Assembly (NCBI GenBank): GCA_015680685.1
Contig: MNCI01011958.1
Span: 1-20,174 of the forward strand
DNA length: 20,174 nt
Source of the DNA: Gnetum montanum
Taxonomy: Eukaryota; Streptophyta; Gnetopsida; Gnetales; Gnetaceae
Direction: 5' to 3'
Shown: piece by piece, positions 10,248-19,381 of the stretch
Position numbering within the stretch: the stretch's first letter is position 1
Layout: each line of letters starts with the position of its first letter
Notes under the pieces: generated by a model
Database searches by the model: none
Seen by the model: the letters and a program-made list of their open reading frames with translations, nothing else
What the model was told of the DNA's origin: nothing
Translations under genes and position numbers: made by a program

Positions 10248-12579
10248 TTAGAATGGAGGATATGTCCCATAACTAAACTTTTGAGCAAGGCTAGAATTAA
10301 TAAATGGAAAATGTGGATCCATGCATGTTGGAAATATTGGAGTCTAGTCATATCCAAACCACTAGGTGTCTTTTGATGTGGTGGCTGGAATGTACCCTAC
10401 TTGGGGTTCACACACTTGATTAAAGTTGGCATAGTGGGGCAAATTATAAGATGTGGTCATGTGATAAGGGGTTGACCCACTATGGCACCCATGACTATAA
10501 GATGGTATGCAAGGATCAATATGTCTCCCTACATAGTTATATTCATTGGGCCACATTGTTGTTGGAGTGTTGATTGGTGGCCCTGATAAGGTAACATGAG
10601 GTGTTGAGTTCAAGGAAGAAGATACATCACAACACTAGACTTGTGTTGAGTTGGTGGATGTAGTGGTTTTAGAACCATGATGTCTCTTTCTATGGTCATG
10701 CCTAAAGAAAGGATGCTTTCGACGTTGTGAGGAACCTCCACTATTGTTGATAGTAGTAGCACAAGTAACATTCATGGGTTGGTGTGGTGGTGTAAAACCT
10801 TATGGCACAACTGGGGGCAATGGAGAAGGAGTTGAATGATGAGAATATTGAGGGTGAGGAGAAGTGCAAGGAACATGAGGTGGTGATCTTGTTGGAGAGG
10901 ACATGGGTTGATAGTACTCAGGAGAATAATAACCATGTGGTGAATTAGAGGATGTTGACACAGTTGGGAAAATAGGATGCTGAACATAATAAGTGCTTGG
11001 GTTCGGATGGTATGAAGGGTGTGACCAATTTGATAGTGGCCTCTCCCATGATAGGGGTATTTTCCACTGTGGTTGAACCTGGTATTTTTGTATGAAATAT
11101 GGATGTAACATTCCTCCCCAATGCTCATGTAAATGTGACAAGACTGGGCATTGGACTTTGGGGGTGATCATACATGCAAACGTCACATTGATATGAGTGA
11201 TTTGTAGTTGAGCTCTTATCATTATTTCCTTCAACCCTTCTTTTTGATTGTCATGTAGTGTCTTGTCCTATTTCTTAGTTTGGCATGGTTCCACCTCTAA
11301 TAATGTTAGTATATTCTCCACGTTTTTCATGTACCCATTCTGTCATCTTATTGATCTTTGTCTCAATTTCATCTAGTGATTGTAGTATTGGTAAAGATGA
11401 TTCCACCTCCTTGAGGTGAGTTGCTTTCTCCTCTTCATGATCATGGACCTTTGCTAGTTTGAGATTTTGGTCCTATTAAGAGCTTTCAAAATTCTCTTAT
11501 TTAGCTATTTCTCCTTCTTATTTTTCTACCCACTTGATAAGCTCTTGGAATTGATGGGTTCGTAGCTCATATAGTTGACTTGGGGCATACACCCCTAAGG
11601 TCTCCCTTGTTTCATCATGAAGCCCATCCATGATGTGATACATTAGCCTTTCCTCAGGGAACCCATGGCCTAGGCACTTGTTTAACAATGAATAGTATCT
11701 TTCTAAGGCCATGTCCAAGGGTTCATGTTGCCATTGTTTCCACTTTTGGATTTGTCTCCTTAACGCTCACACTCTTGCATAGGTTTGATATCTTTCAGTG
11801 AAGAGTTCTACCATTGTTGGCCAACTGTGAATTGATTTCAGCTTTAAAGACTTGTACCATACTTTTTCTTGGCTAATGAGTGTTACAAGAAAGAGCTTAA
11901 GTCTTTGCCACCCATTATCAATATTGTTCCATACACAAGCATCATGGAAGACCTGTAAATGATGTTGCAGATCTAAATCATAGCCTCCTAAAAACTTGGG
12001 AAAGTTATTTAAATCAAGCCTAGGTAGACAACTTTCCTTGTGATGCCTGTGGGATATTTGAATAGCCTCTTGTATATGCATCAGGATATTAGTGGTTAGT
12101 AGGGGTTCATGGTCACTAGGTAGATTATGAATTTGTGAGTTGGGATGATGTTGTCTTCGTTCATGTTGGCATTCCTAACTTTGTCCATGGGCTCAATTTG
12201 TATTTCCATGTCAACCCCTTGAAAGATGGTCATCCATGTCATGACTTGACGTTGAAGGAGTAGAGGAAGAGAAAGAACTTAAAGACTTGTCATGATTTTT
12301 GTAAGTCTTCCAATCATCCCCAGATAAATTCCTATTAACCATTGAGAAGGTCCTAGGCCTTATGGGCCCACTCATTCTATGGGATGTCCCATCCTCACTA
12401 GAGGTGTCAAAGTTGGATGATAAAAGTTGTTGAGTACTGTTGGGGTGTTAATGAACATAGGAGACCCCTACATAAGATTGAGTACTCCAAACTCCATCTT
12501 CATCATCATATATTTCATTGGTTCTTCAATGAAGTTCCTCACTAGTTGTTGCATTATCATAGTCTTGTGAGAGAGACAT
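10248..12579 (-). pseudogene. gag: gag-like protein of the nested element (frameshifted, with stops)
   Basis: Gag would form the particle that packages element RNA. The start MSLSQDYDNATTSEE (ATG at 12579) is chosen because it lies ~110 nt after the primer site and is in frame with the downstream gag core. After a polar serine-rich N-terminus comes the retrotransposon gag domain: LDLNNFPKFLGGYDLDLQHH (about 12015-11950), WQRLKLFLVTLISQEKVWYK, then SWPTMVELFTERY, a stop at 11767-11769, and MALERYYSLLNKCLGHGFPE in the same frame. A degenerate zinc knuckle lies at 11187-11148. The C-terminal part (11080-10250) is rich in Pro, Ser, His and Tyr, with a basic patch RRKHPFFRHDHRKRHH near 10720. Ends at TAA 10250-10248. 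At least one frameshift and several stops. Confidence 0.8.
11148..11187 (-). pseudogene. Degenerate gag zinc knuckle CX2CX3HX4C split by a 1-nt frameshift
   Basis: Minus-strand frame reads CDVCMYDH; shifting by one base inside the CCCCC run just after the His codon puts KVQC next. The span is 40 nt, that is 13 codons plus one, as expected for one inserted base in a C run. Zinc knuckles bind genomic RNA. The spacing differs from the retroviral CX2CX4HX4C. Confidence 0.5.
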
Positions 12580-12689
12580 TGTTGTGAATTGTGTGTCACA
12601 TATTTGCAATTACTTTCTTTCTAAAAGATATATCATCAAGGCTTCATTACAGTGATCTTGGATGATATAACTAATATAAATAACTAGCA

Positions 12690-12710
12690 CTATCCCTAGC
12701 AATGATGCCA
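12690..12710 (-). promoter_or_regulatory. Primer-binding site, tRNA-Asp type, degenerate
   Basis: One base inside the 5' LTR the minus strand reads TGGCATCATTGCTAGGG. The complement of the plant tRNA-Asp 3' end is TGGCGCCGTTGCCGGGG. The five differences are all G-to-A or C-to-T transitions at CpG positions, as expected from methylation-driven decay. tRNA-Asp priming is the known habit of Athila-type elements. Confidence 0.8.
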
Positions 12711-12711
12711 A

Positions 12712-13574
12712 TGATGAGAAGCTAGGTACCCCTACACTCAACCATACAAATACAAGTGTGTACGCACGATTCGGTCAAACTTGGTAGATAGAATAGTTGC
12801 GGTATCTAGATAGTTACACATTAATCACAATATGTTGTCTTCTCACCTAGACTAGTATTTTATTTATCACATATGGTTTAGTCCAAAGTGAGGTGAATGA
12901 TGGAATCCTAAACTAGTGCTACTCCTAAAGATGATGGAAAATAATCTTGACCTAAGCTAATAGGCAATAAAAAGTGAAATCTAAACTAGCCTAAGTGCAA
13001 TGAGCATCTATCCTAAATCATTCATGCACATCTTGGACCTCGTGTACTACTTCTAGGATTACCAAGTGCACATTACTTGAGCAATCCTAGATACGCTACT
13101 AGGTTACCAAGTAGTTACACTTAAATGTTTGTGATTAAGTCGTACTCATTCTGCATTGAACAACAGGAATAGTAAATGATGATAAACAAATATTAATGAA
13201 GAAAAAAATAAATAACAATTAAAAATTAAAGTAATTAAAAGCTAAGTGAATATGGCAATGGTGGAGTAATCTCGATCTTTATTTCTGATCATGTGTGTGT
13301 CCAAGTACGTCACACTCGAATAAAGGTTCCGTATAATTACAATCATCACACTACTGGCATGCACTAGGGAAAGAACTAAAATTAACTAAAAACTGACAAA
13401 AAGACTCTACTCTAAGACTTACCAACTCCTCCCTTCCTGTATGCTCGAATGTTGTATGTATAGGCCTACACAGGAATCATGATATCGTGTATTCAATATT
13501 GTTATCCAAGCTGCGATATTGTGTACCTGATATTGAGGATCCGATATTGGGGCCTGGCAAACAATACTTCATTA
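12712..13574 (-). repeat. 5' LTR of the nested element (863 bp)
   Basis: Same length and orientation as 4331-5193. Begins TGATGAG on + and ends TTA at 13574 where the other copy has TCA, so one terminal C has become T. The U3 GATAT motif cluster lies at 13480-13550, and the TATA box has drifted to TATGTATAG (13455-13463). A minus-strand AATAAA (13283-13278) matches the other copy. Transcription would run right to left into gag. Confidence 0.93.
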
Positions 13575-13579
13575 GTTTA
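13575..13579. repeat. Target-site duplication GTTTA (right copy)
   Basis: Exact repeat of 4326-4330 directly after the right LTR. Removing 4331-13579 restores a continuous pre-insertion sequence. Confidence 0.9.
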
Positions 13580-14029
13580 GGATAAAAGTTTTTAAAGCTA
13601 ACTAAAAAATCCAAAAATATTTTGATTTGTTGATCATATAAGATCATGAAATTTTAGTTAGTTCAAGGAGCTAGGATTTTGCATTATATACAACATCACG
13701 TGGAATAGTTACAAAGATAAAACTTGTATGAGCTTAATCTAGCCCAGAGAGATGCTCTTTCTATTTGCTAGTTAAGATGATACTATTGAAAATGGATTCA
13801 TAGAGCTTAAAGACTAGTTTCATCCCAATATAGAATTAGCATTAGAACAAATAGTTGAGCATGGAAAGAAACCCTATCATTTCAAGAAAATAATCTTGAT
13901 TTGAATTTGATTTAATTCTTCAGAATCATATTAATGAGAGGATTAGAACTATAGAATCAAAGATTATCTTTTCAAAGGGATTTAACAATTATTTTAGAGG
14001 AGGAATTTCTTAAGTACGACTATCACGTT

Positions 14030-15145
14030 AGCTCATAGAGCCAAAAATTAGCTCTACAAGATGATTATACTTAACTTAGTCTTGTAGGATTAAAGCATAA
14101 AGAAAGATTAAAATTATCTTTATGTATGTGTATCCCATGTGACATTTAAGCTATTGTGTGAAATTGCATTAGAAGGTTTTCAAAGACATTTAGCCCTCAC
14201 TTCAATGTCAACTCATACAACTAGTCTATGAAGTCAAATTTAGCTCTACAAATGAACTTGAAAATTGGTTCTAGGAACCATGTTAGCTTTGGAAAATTAA
14301 TCAGCTTTTAAAGATGAAACTTGAGGAAACTCTACCATGTTAGCTTGTAGAATTAAAAATTGGTTCTACAAAGAAAAGTGAAAATAGCTCTACAAGCTAC
14401 ATTTGGATGAACATAGCTCATCTTGGATCCATCAAGAGTTTTGTGTATGAACACTACACTTTTAATCTTGCCTAGCAAGTTACGAAGAAATGATGTAACA
14501 AGGATATCCAAAAATTGGTTCTATAAAGAAGCTTGAACTCATTCTACCATGATAGCTCCCTTGTAGAATAAGTTTGTAGAGCATGGAAATAGTTCTATGA
14601 ATAAGCTTTGGAATGATTTTATGAGTAAATTTCAAAGCTAACCTTGAGAATACTTTCCCACATCAATATAGGAGAGATTAAAATACTAAAGAAAATTTGT
14701 TTGTAGAGTAGAAGAATGGTTCTCCAATTTATATCATTTTCAAGCCACATCAGCATCAAAAAGTCAATAAGTTCATCAAGCTTGAAGAGTCAACACTAAA
14801 AATGGGCTTAGGAGAAGCCTTGTCATATTAGCTTTTATGATTTGTGTAGGTTCATAGAACCAATAATCAGTTCTACAAAGAAAAGAAAAAGTGATTCTAT
14901 AAGCCACATCATAATAAGCAAATCTAATCTCAAGTCTACAAAAGGATATAATTTTAATTTAACACATATGCACACTAACTTTTAATACATCTTAGTATAT
15001 TGTAAGTAAGAAGCTAAAGGATATGATACAATTTATAGAACCAATATCTAGTTTTATAACGAAGCTTAAGAAACATTGTACCATGTTAGCAGTTCATAGA
15101 ACCAAAACTCAGCTCCACAAATAAGTTCAAAAAATGGTTCTACAA
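14030..15145 (+). repeat. Degenerate interspersed repeat field, motif (A/G)G(C/T)TCTACAA
   Basis: The words AGCTCTACAA or GGTTCTACAA and near variants recur at about 14051, 14242, 14362, 14386, 14519, 14591, 14718, 14870, 14894, 15050, 15111 and 15137. They often come as pairs about 24 nt apart and are often preceded by AGAACCAA (14858, 15038, 15098). A second word, ACCATGTTAGC, recurs near 14279, 14335, 14553 and 15080. Unit spacing is irregular, as in an old decayed tandem array. Confidence 0.65.
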
Positions 15146-15578
15146 GTTGACATCAAGATAAGAGTTTAATGAAGTGGCTCAAAGAAATCAAAGCACATGA
15201 CATGTAGTGAGAACCAAGTTGAACAACTTATCTAAAAGCGAGTTAAAGAATAAAGAATAGATTTCAAGTCATAAAGCCATAGACAAATAGAGCCAAGAAA
15301 TGAAACAAAGCTAAGAGTAGTGTAGAGATATCATTGAAGTAGAAAGCAACAACTCTAGAGTTCTTATAAAATCCATAAGAAAAATAATACATATTTGTGC
15401 AAGTGGATAGAAAGGCACAAGGATTGTTTAATTTAGCTGGAAGAAAACTGTTACCTTAGTACAAATAAGGATATGTGGATATGATGATGGTAGCCTCTCT
15501 TAAATCATAATAGTTATTAGTTGATTAATGTGAGGAAGTTATGGCCTTATCTCTTATAATGACTGTAACTACCAAAGG

Positions 15579-15593
15579 CTACTATATAAAGCC
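15579..15593 (+). promoter_or_regulatory. TATA box of the probable gypsy LTR
   Basis: CTACTATATAAAGCC fits the plant TATA consensus TATATAAA and follows the repeat field on the + strand. It is the best core-promoter candidate outside the nested element and the tandem array. Confidence 0.45.
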
Positions 15594-16020
15594 TAAAGTA
15601 GATTTGTTAAGGATATTGGGTTAGGAGGAAGCTAAGAGGAACTAAATTCCGGATATTGGAGAAAGATTTTTATACAGTGACATTTTAAGATTAAATTTGA
15701 TTCAACTCATTTAATTCTATTTAGTGAGATATTTTTATTTTTCCACTTTATCATAGTTTCTTAGCTAGTAAAGATTATAGTGTGTCTTGTAGCTTATTTC
15801 TTGGAATTGTTTAATTTCTTCTTTGAGTTAAGGATTTAAGAATTTTTGGTATTATTCACTAATTTGAACAACCTTATTTTCCAAAGTGTTTACTCATGTT
15901 AACTATAGCTCATCTTCAATGTTTAAGGATTTATGCAATTTTGCTATTTTATTTCTATAAATCCATTGAATCTTACTCTATTTCTAGTTTTCTCATAGAA
16001 ATTTCTCTCTACGGAAGATT

Positions 16021-16396
16021 GGTAATAGATCTATTGAATTACACTTAAGCATTAAATGAAAGGATGATTACTAAATACAACATATGATCAAGATTTCATA
16101 GACTAAGTAGCTCTAATATAGTTGAAAATTTATTTGCTTATAGAATAGACTAAAAGGGTTGAATCTTTTGATAAAAATAAAATTTGCTGTTAAGCTCCTA
16201 AAATGGAATATTATGAAATTTATAGTAAATGTTAGTTCAAAACACATAGTTTTTTGCAACCACTGAGTTTATTTGGAGGTATCTGAGCCTTAGTATTTCT
16301 AGAAACTAATAAGCATCTAAACTCAAGTTTTTGAAAGAACATTTTAGCCTTGTGATTATCATTACAAGGAGGAGAAAAAATTGACATTAAGTAAAG
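16021..16396. other. No recognised feature
   Basis: AT-rich sequence between the LTR-like block and the tandem array. Apart from the weak primer-site resemblance at 16020-16031, I see nothing in it. Confidence 0.5.
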
Positions 16397-16408
16397 CATT
16401 TTTCCTAA

Positions 16409-16450
16409 ACACACTGATGAGGGGTGCAAGTCACCAAAAATGTTCTGTGT
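16409..16450 (+). ncRNA. Hammerhead ribozyme motif, copy 1 (core-mutated)
   Basis: Stem I strand ACACA, core CTGATGA (16414-16420), stem II (16421-16435), then AAA where GAA is required (16436-16438), AATGTT, C at the cleavage position (16445) and stem I strand TGTGT. The G12-to-A change should abolish cleavage. The C at position 17 is the more usual cleavage base and may be ancestral. Confidence 0.6.
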
Positions 16451-16640
16451 AACAACAGATGTTGTGCAATGCTTTGAGCTTTCTATTACTTTTTGTCTAA
16501 TAGTTTTTCTATTTTACAGTTTCTATAGTATTTCTCTCAGCCTCCCCGTCCTTTTCCTTAATGCACAAGATCTATTTCCTAAAATTCCTAAAATTCCTAA
16601 TTTTAATCAGTAGGAGTTTCTAATTTTAGAAGTTGGAACC

Positions 16641-16694
16641 CTATTTATATATGTAGTAGTATGCTCATTCCCTTGCCTTTGCAACTTCGGCTAC
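16641..16694 (+). promoter_or_regulatory. TATA-like box and hairpin upstream of hammerhead copy 2
   Basis: CTATTTATAT at 16641-16650 and GCAACTTCGGCTAC at 16681-16694. The hairpin is weakened compared with copy 3. Confidence 0.4.
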
Positions 16695-16711
16695 CTGGCC
16701 GCATTACCTAA

Positions 16712-16753
16712 AAAAACTGATGAGGGGTGGAAGTCCCCAAAAACGTTTTGTGT
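16712..16753 (+). ncRNA. Hammerhead ribozyme motif, copy 2 (core and stem I damaged)
   Basis: Core CTGATGA (16717-16723), stem II GGGG...CCCC (16724-16738), AAA instead of GAA (16739-16741), AACGTT, T, TGTGT. The stem I upstream strand has become AAAAA. It shares the G12-to-A change with copy 1. Predicted inactive. Confidence 0.6.
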
Positions 16754-17251
16754 AACAACAGATGTTGTGCAATTCTTTGAGATTTCTATTACTTTCTTTC
16801 TAACAATTTTTCTATTTTAAAGTTTCTATAGTATTTCTCTTAGCCTCCCTCTTCTTTTCCTTAACGCATGAGATCTCTTCAAAAATTTGTAAAAGCTTTT
16901 CTCTCTATCTCGTTGCCTTGGAATTGTTGAGCCTTGCTGGATAGCATCTTTCGCTACTCTCTAGATTCTAACCATTTTTATATTTTTTTTCTATTTTTAG
17001 TTAGGTTTTAATCCTTTTGCATGTTCTCCACGGGTTTTGATCTCATTGCAGGATTATGCGGACCACGACATGTTTCTTTCTGATCCGTGTCTTGACCACT
17101 ACCCTACTTACATTGGTCTTCTTGGTTGTGGTTTCTTTTGCCTATTTTTTATTCAATGTCATTGCAGCTCATCTCTTTGTTGTTGTTAAGACTTTTGTTC
17201 ATTGCTATTTCAGTCGAATGCTTGCGTGCATGGCATTATTTGGTGTTAGAC

Positions 17252-17297
17252 CCCTCATGTCCACCATTTAAACATGAGGGTTCCCCTAAACCCTAAA
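17252..17297. repeat. Spacer element 1: 9-bp inverted repeat and double CCCTAAA
   Basis: CCCTCATGT (17252-17260) and ACATGAGGG (17272-17280) form a perfect 9-bp stem with an 11-nt loop. CCCTAAA twice follows at 17284-17297, two plant telomere repeats that also form a telo-box (AAACCCTAA). Confidence 0.7.
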
Positions 17298-17470
17298 CAT
17301 CCTTCGGCTCTGCCATTAGATCCGATTTATTGAATTTTTTATGTTCATATTTGAAATACTATTCTGTAATAGTTTTGTCAGTACATCGTCCCACCCCCAT
17401 CTCGCCTATGAAAAGTGGGCCCCACTCTAATTTTAATGAGCAAGAGTTTCTAATTTTAGAAGTTGGGACC

Positions 17471-17524
17471 CTATTTATACATGTACTAGCATGCTTATTC
17501 CCTTTCCTTTGCAGCTTCGGCTGC
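17471..17524 (+). promoter_or_regulatory. TATA-like box and UUCG hairpin upstream of hammerhead copy 3
   Basis: CTATTTATAC at 17471-17480 is a candidate TATA box. At 17511-17524 GCAGC-TTCG-GCTGC is a perfect 5-bp stem closed by C(UUCG)G, an extra-stable tetraloop, 17 nt before stem I of the hammerhead. Copies of both elements recur before the other hammerheads. Confidence 0.5.
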
Positions 17525-17541
17525 TTGGCCGCATTGCCTAA

Positions 17542-17583
17542 ACACGCTGATGAGGGGTGCAAGTCCTTGAAAACGTTTTGTGT
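17542..17583 (+). ncRNA. Hammerhead ribozyme motif, copy 3 (core intact)
   Basis: ACACG, CTGATGA (17547-17553), stem II hairpin (17554-17568), GAA (17569-17571), AACGTT (17572-17577), T (17578), TGTGT (17579-17583). All conserved core bases are present. Stem I closes with five pairs, one a G-U wobble next to the core. Confidence 0.75.
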
Positions 17584-17861
17584 AACAACAGACATTGTAC
17601 AATGCTTTGAGCTTTCTATTACTTTCTGTTTAATAGTTTTCCTGTTTTACAATTTCTACAGTATTTCTTTCCGCCTCCCCGTTCTTTTCCTTGATGCATG
17701 AGATCTCTTCAAAAATTTCATAAAATTTCTAAAATTTCTAAAAATTTATAATTTTAATGAGTGGGAGTTTCTAATTTTAGAAGTTGGAAGCCTATTTTTA
17801 CATATACTGGCATGCTCATTCCCTTGCCTTTGCGTTTTGGTTACCTGGCCACATTGCCTAA

Positions 17862-17903
17862 ACACACTGATGAGGAGTGCAAGTCCCTGAAAATGTTTTG
17901 TTT
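17862..17903 (+). ncRNA. Hammerhead ribozyme motif, copy 4 (stems weakened)
   Basis: ACACA, CTGATGA (17867-17873), stem II with one mismatch (GGAG against CCCT), GAA (17889-17891), AATGTT, T, TGTTT. Core intact, but one mismatch in stem II and one in stem I. Confidence 0.65.
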
Positions 17904-18433
17904 CACAACATACATTGTGCAATGCTTTGAGCTTTCTATTACTTTCTGTCTAATAGTTTTTATATTTTATAGTTTCTTTAGTATTTCTCTCAGCCTCCCC
18001 GTTCTTTTCCTTAATGCACGAGATATCTTCAAAAATTTCTAAAATTTTTTCTCTCTATCTCGTTGCCTTGGAATTGTTGAGCCTTGCTAGACAATGTCTT
18101 TCGCTACTCTCTAGATTCTAACAATTTTCAGATTTTTTTCTATTTTTCTTAGGTTTTAATCCTTTCGAAAGTTCTCCATGGGTTTTGATCACGTTGTAGG
18201 ATTTTGTAGACCACGACATGTTTCTTTCTAATTCGTGTCTTGACCACCGCCCTACTTACGTTGGTATTCTTGGTTGTGGTTTCTTCTGAAGATGTTTTCT
18301 TCAGTTTTATCACAACCTCTAGCTATTTCTTCTTCAACATCATTGCAACTCATCTCTTCATTACTGTTGAAGACTTTTGTTCATTGTTGTTTTAGCTAAA
18401 CGCTTGGGTGCATGGCATTCTTTGGTGTTGGAC

Positions 18434-18479
18434 CCCTCATGTCCACCATTTAAACATGAGGGTTCCCCTAAACCCTAAA
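18434..18479. repeat. Spacer element 2: 9-bp inverted repeat and double CCCTAAA
   Basis: Same stem (18434-18442 with 18454-18462) and telomere-type pair (18466-18479) as in the first spacer. Confidence 0.7.
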
Positions 18480-18607
18480 CACCCTTCGGATCTACCATTA
18501 GATCTGATTTTTTGAATGTTTTATGTTTTCCTTTGAAATACTATTCTATAATAGTTTTTTCAGTACATCGTCCCATCCCCATCTTACCTATGATGAGTGG
18601 GACCCGC

Positions 18608-18700
18608 TCTAATTTTAATGAGCAAAAGTCTCTAATTTTAATGAGTGGGAGTCTCTAATTTTAATGAGAAAAAGTTTCTAATTTTAATGAGTGAGATTTT
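18608..18700 (+). repeat. 23-bp minisatellite inside the array (four copies)
   Basis: The unit TCTAATTTTAATGAG plus an eight-base purine-rich tail starts at 18608, 18631, 18654 and 18677. Other modules have the unit once or twice, so this is a local expansion, probably by slippage. Confidence 0.8.
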
Positions 18701-18721
18701 CTAATTTTAGAATTTGGGACC

Positions 18722-18731
18722 CTATTTATAC
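18722..18731 (+). promoter_or_regulatory. TATA-like box upstream of hammerhead copy 5
   Basis: CTATTTATAC again, at the same relative place; the hairpin here has drifted to GCAACTTCGATTGC. Confidence 0.38.
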
Positions 18732-18792
18732 ATGTATTGGCATGCTCATTCCCTTGCCTTTGCAACTTCGATTGCCTAGCCGCATTACCTAA

Positions 18793-18834
18793 ACACACTG
18801 ATGAGGGGTGCAAGTCCCTGAAAATGTTTTGTAT
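18793..18834 (+). ncRNA. Hammerhead ribozyme motif, copy 5 (stem I mismatch)
   Basis: ACACA, CTGATGA (18798-18804), stem II (18805-18819), GAA (18820-18822), AATGTT, T (18829), TGTAT. Core and stem II intact; stem I has one mismatch at its fourth pair. Confidence 0.68.
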
Positions 18835-19381
18835 CACAAAAGATGTTGTACAATGCTTTGAGCTTTCTATTACTTTTTGTCTAACAGTTTTTCTGTTTTA
18901 TAGTTTCTTCAATATTTCTCTCAACCTCCCCCTTCTTTTCCTTGATGCACAAGATCTCTTCAAAAATTTCTAAAAGTTTTTCTCTCTATCTCGCTACCTT
19001 GGAATTGTTGAGCCTTGTTGGGCAGCGTCTTTTGCTACTCTCTAGATTCTAACCATTTTCAAATTTTTTCTATTTTTGGTTAGGTTTTAATCCTTTTGCA
19101 GGTTCTCCATGGGTTTTGATCGTGTTATATGATTTTGCGGACCACGACATGTTTCTTTCTGATCTGTGTCTTGACCACTTCCCTACTTATGTTGGTCTTC
19201 TTGGTTGTGGTTTCTTCTAAAGATGGTTTCTTCTAAAGCTATTTTCTTCAGTTTCATCACAACCTATGGCTATTTCTTCTCCAGCGTCGTTGCAGCTCGT
19301 CTCTTCGTTGTAGTTGAAGATCTTTGTTTGTTGTTGTTTTTAGTTGGACGTCTACGTGCATGACATTCTTTGGTGTCAGAC

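Larger units (their letters stand above)
4331..13574 (-). mobile_element. Complete nested non-autonomous LTR retrotransposon (Athila/Tat-like), minus strand
   Basis: It is bounded by two equal 863-bp direct repeats and a perfect 5-bp duplication GTTTA. Read on the minus strand, the order is 5' LTR (13574-12712), tRNA-Asp-type primer site (12710-12690), gag-like ORF (12579-10248), about 2 kb without recognisable coding, a second long ORF (8179-5301), a G-run at 5200-5196, and 3' LTR (5193-4331). No RT, RNase H or integrase motif was seen in the ~7.5 kb interior, so it must have used enzymes of another element. By eye the LTRs differ at roughly one base in eight to ten, pointing to an old insertion. 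It entered the 3' part of the flanking gypsy element. Confidence 0.92.
13580..16020 (+). mobile_element. Probable right part of the interrupted gypsy LTR (U3 repeats, TATA, U5)
   Basis: This continues the locus that was split by the nested insertion. It has no coding region. It contains a degenerate repeat field (about 14030-15140) and then CTACTATATAAAGCC, a good plant TATA box, at about 15579-15593, in a T-rich downstream context like an LTR R-U5. The order repeats, TATA, T-rich end fits a + strand LTR that follows the pol at 1-3024. The exact LTR ends could not be placed. Confidence 0.42.

Noticed and set aside
10772-11128. Minus-strand open frame overlapping gag
   Set aside because: Alternative frame of the gag C-terminal region. 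A few codons may belong to gag through frameshifts, but it is not a separate gene.
17056-17271. 71-codon + strand open frame with hydrophobic residues
   Set aside because: Sits in a spacer of the tandem array; the homologous spacers are not open in this frame.
17284-17297. True telomere or interstitial telomeric array
   Set aside because: Only two CCCTAAA units per spacer, repeated because the whole spacer is repeated.
17359-17595. Minus-strand open frame
   Set aside because: Antisense shadow of the same repeat module, with no domain.
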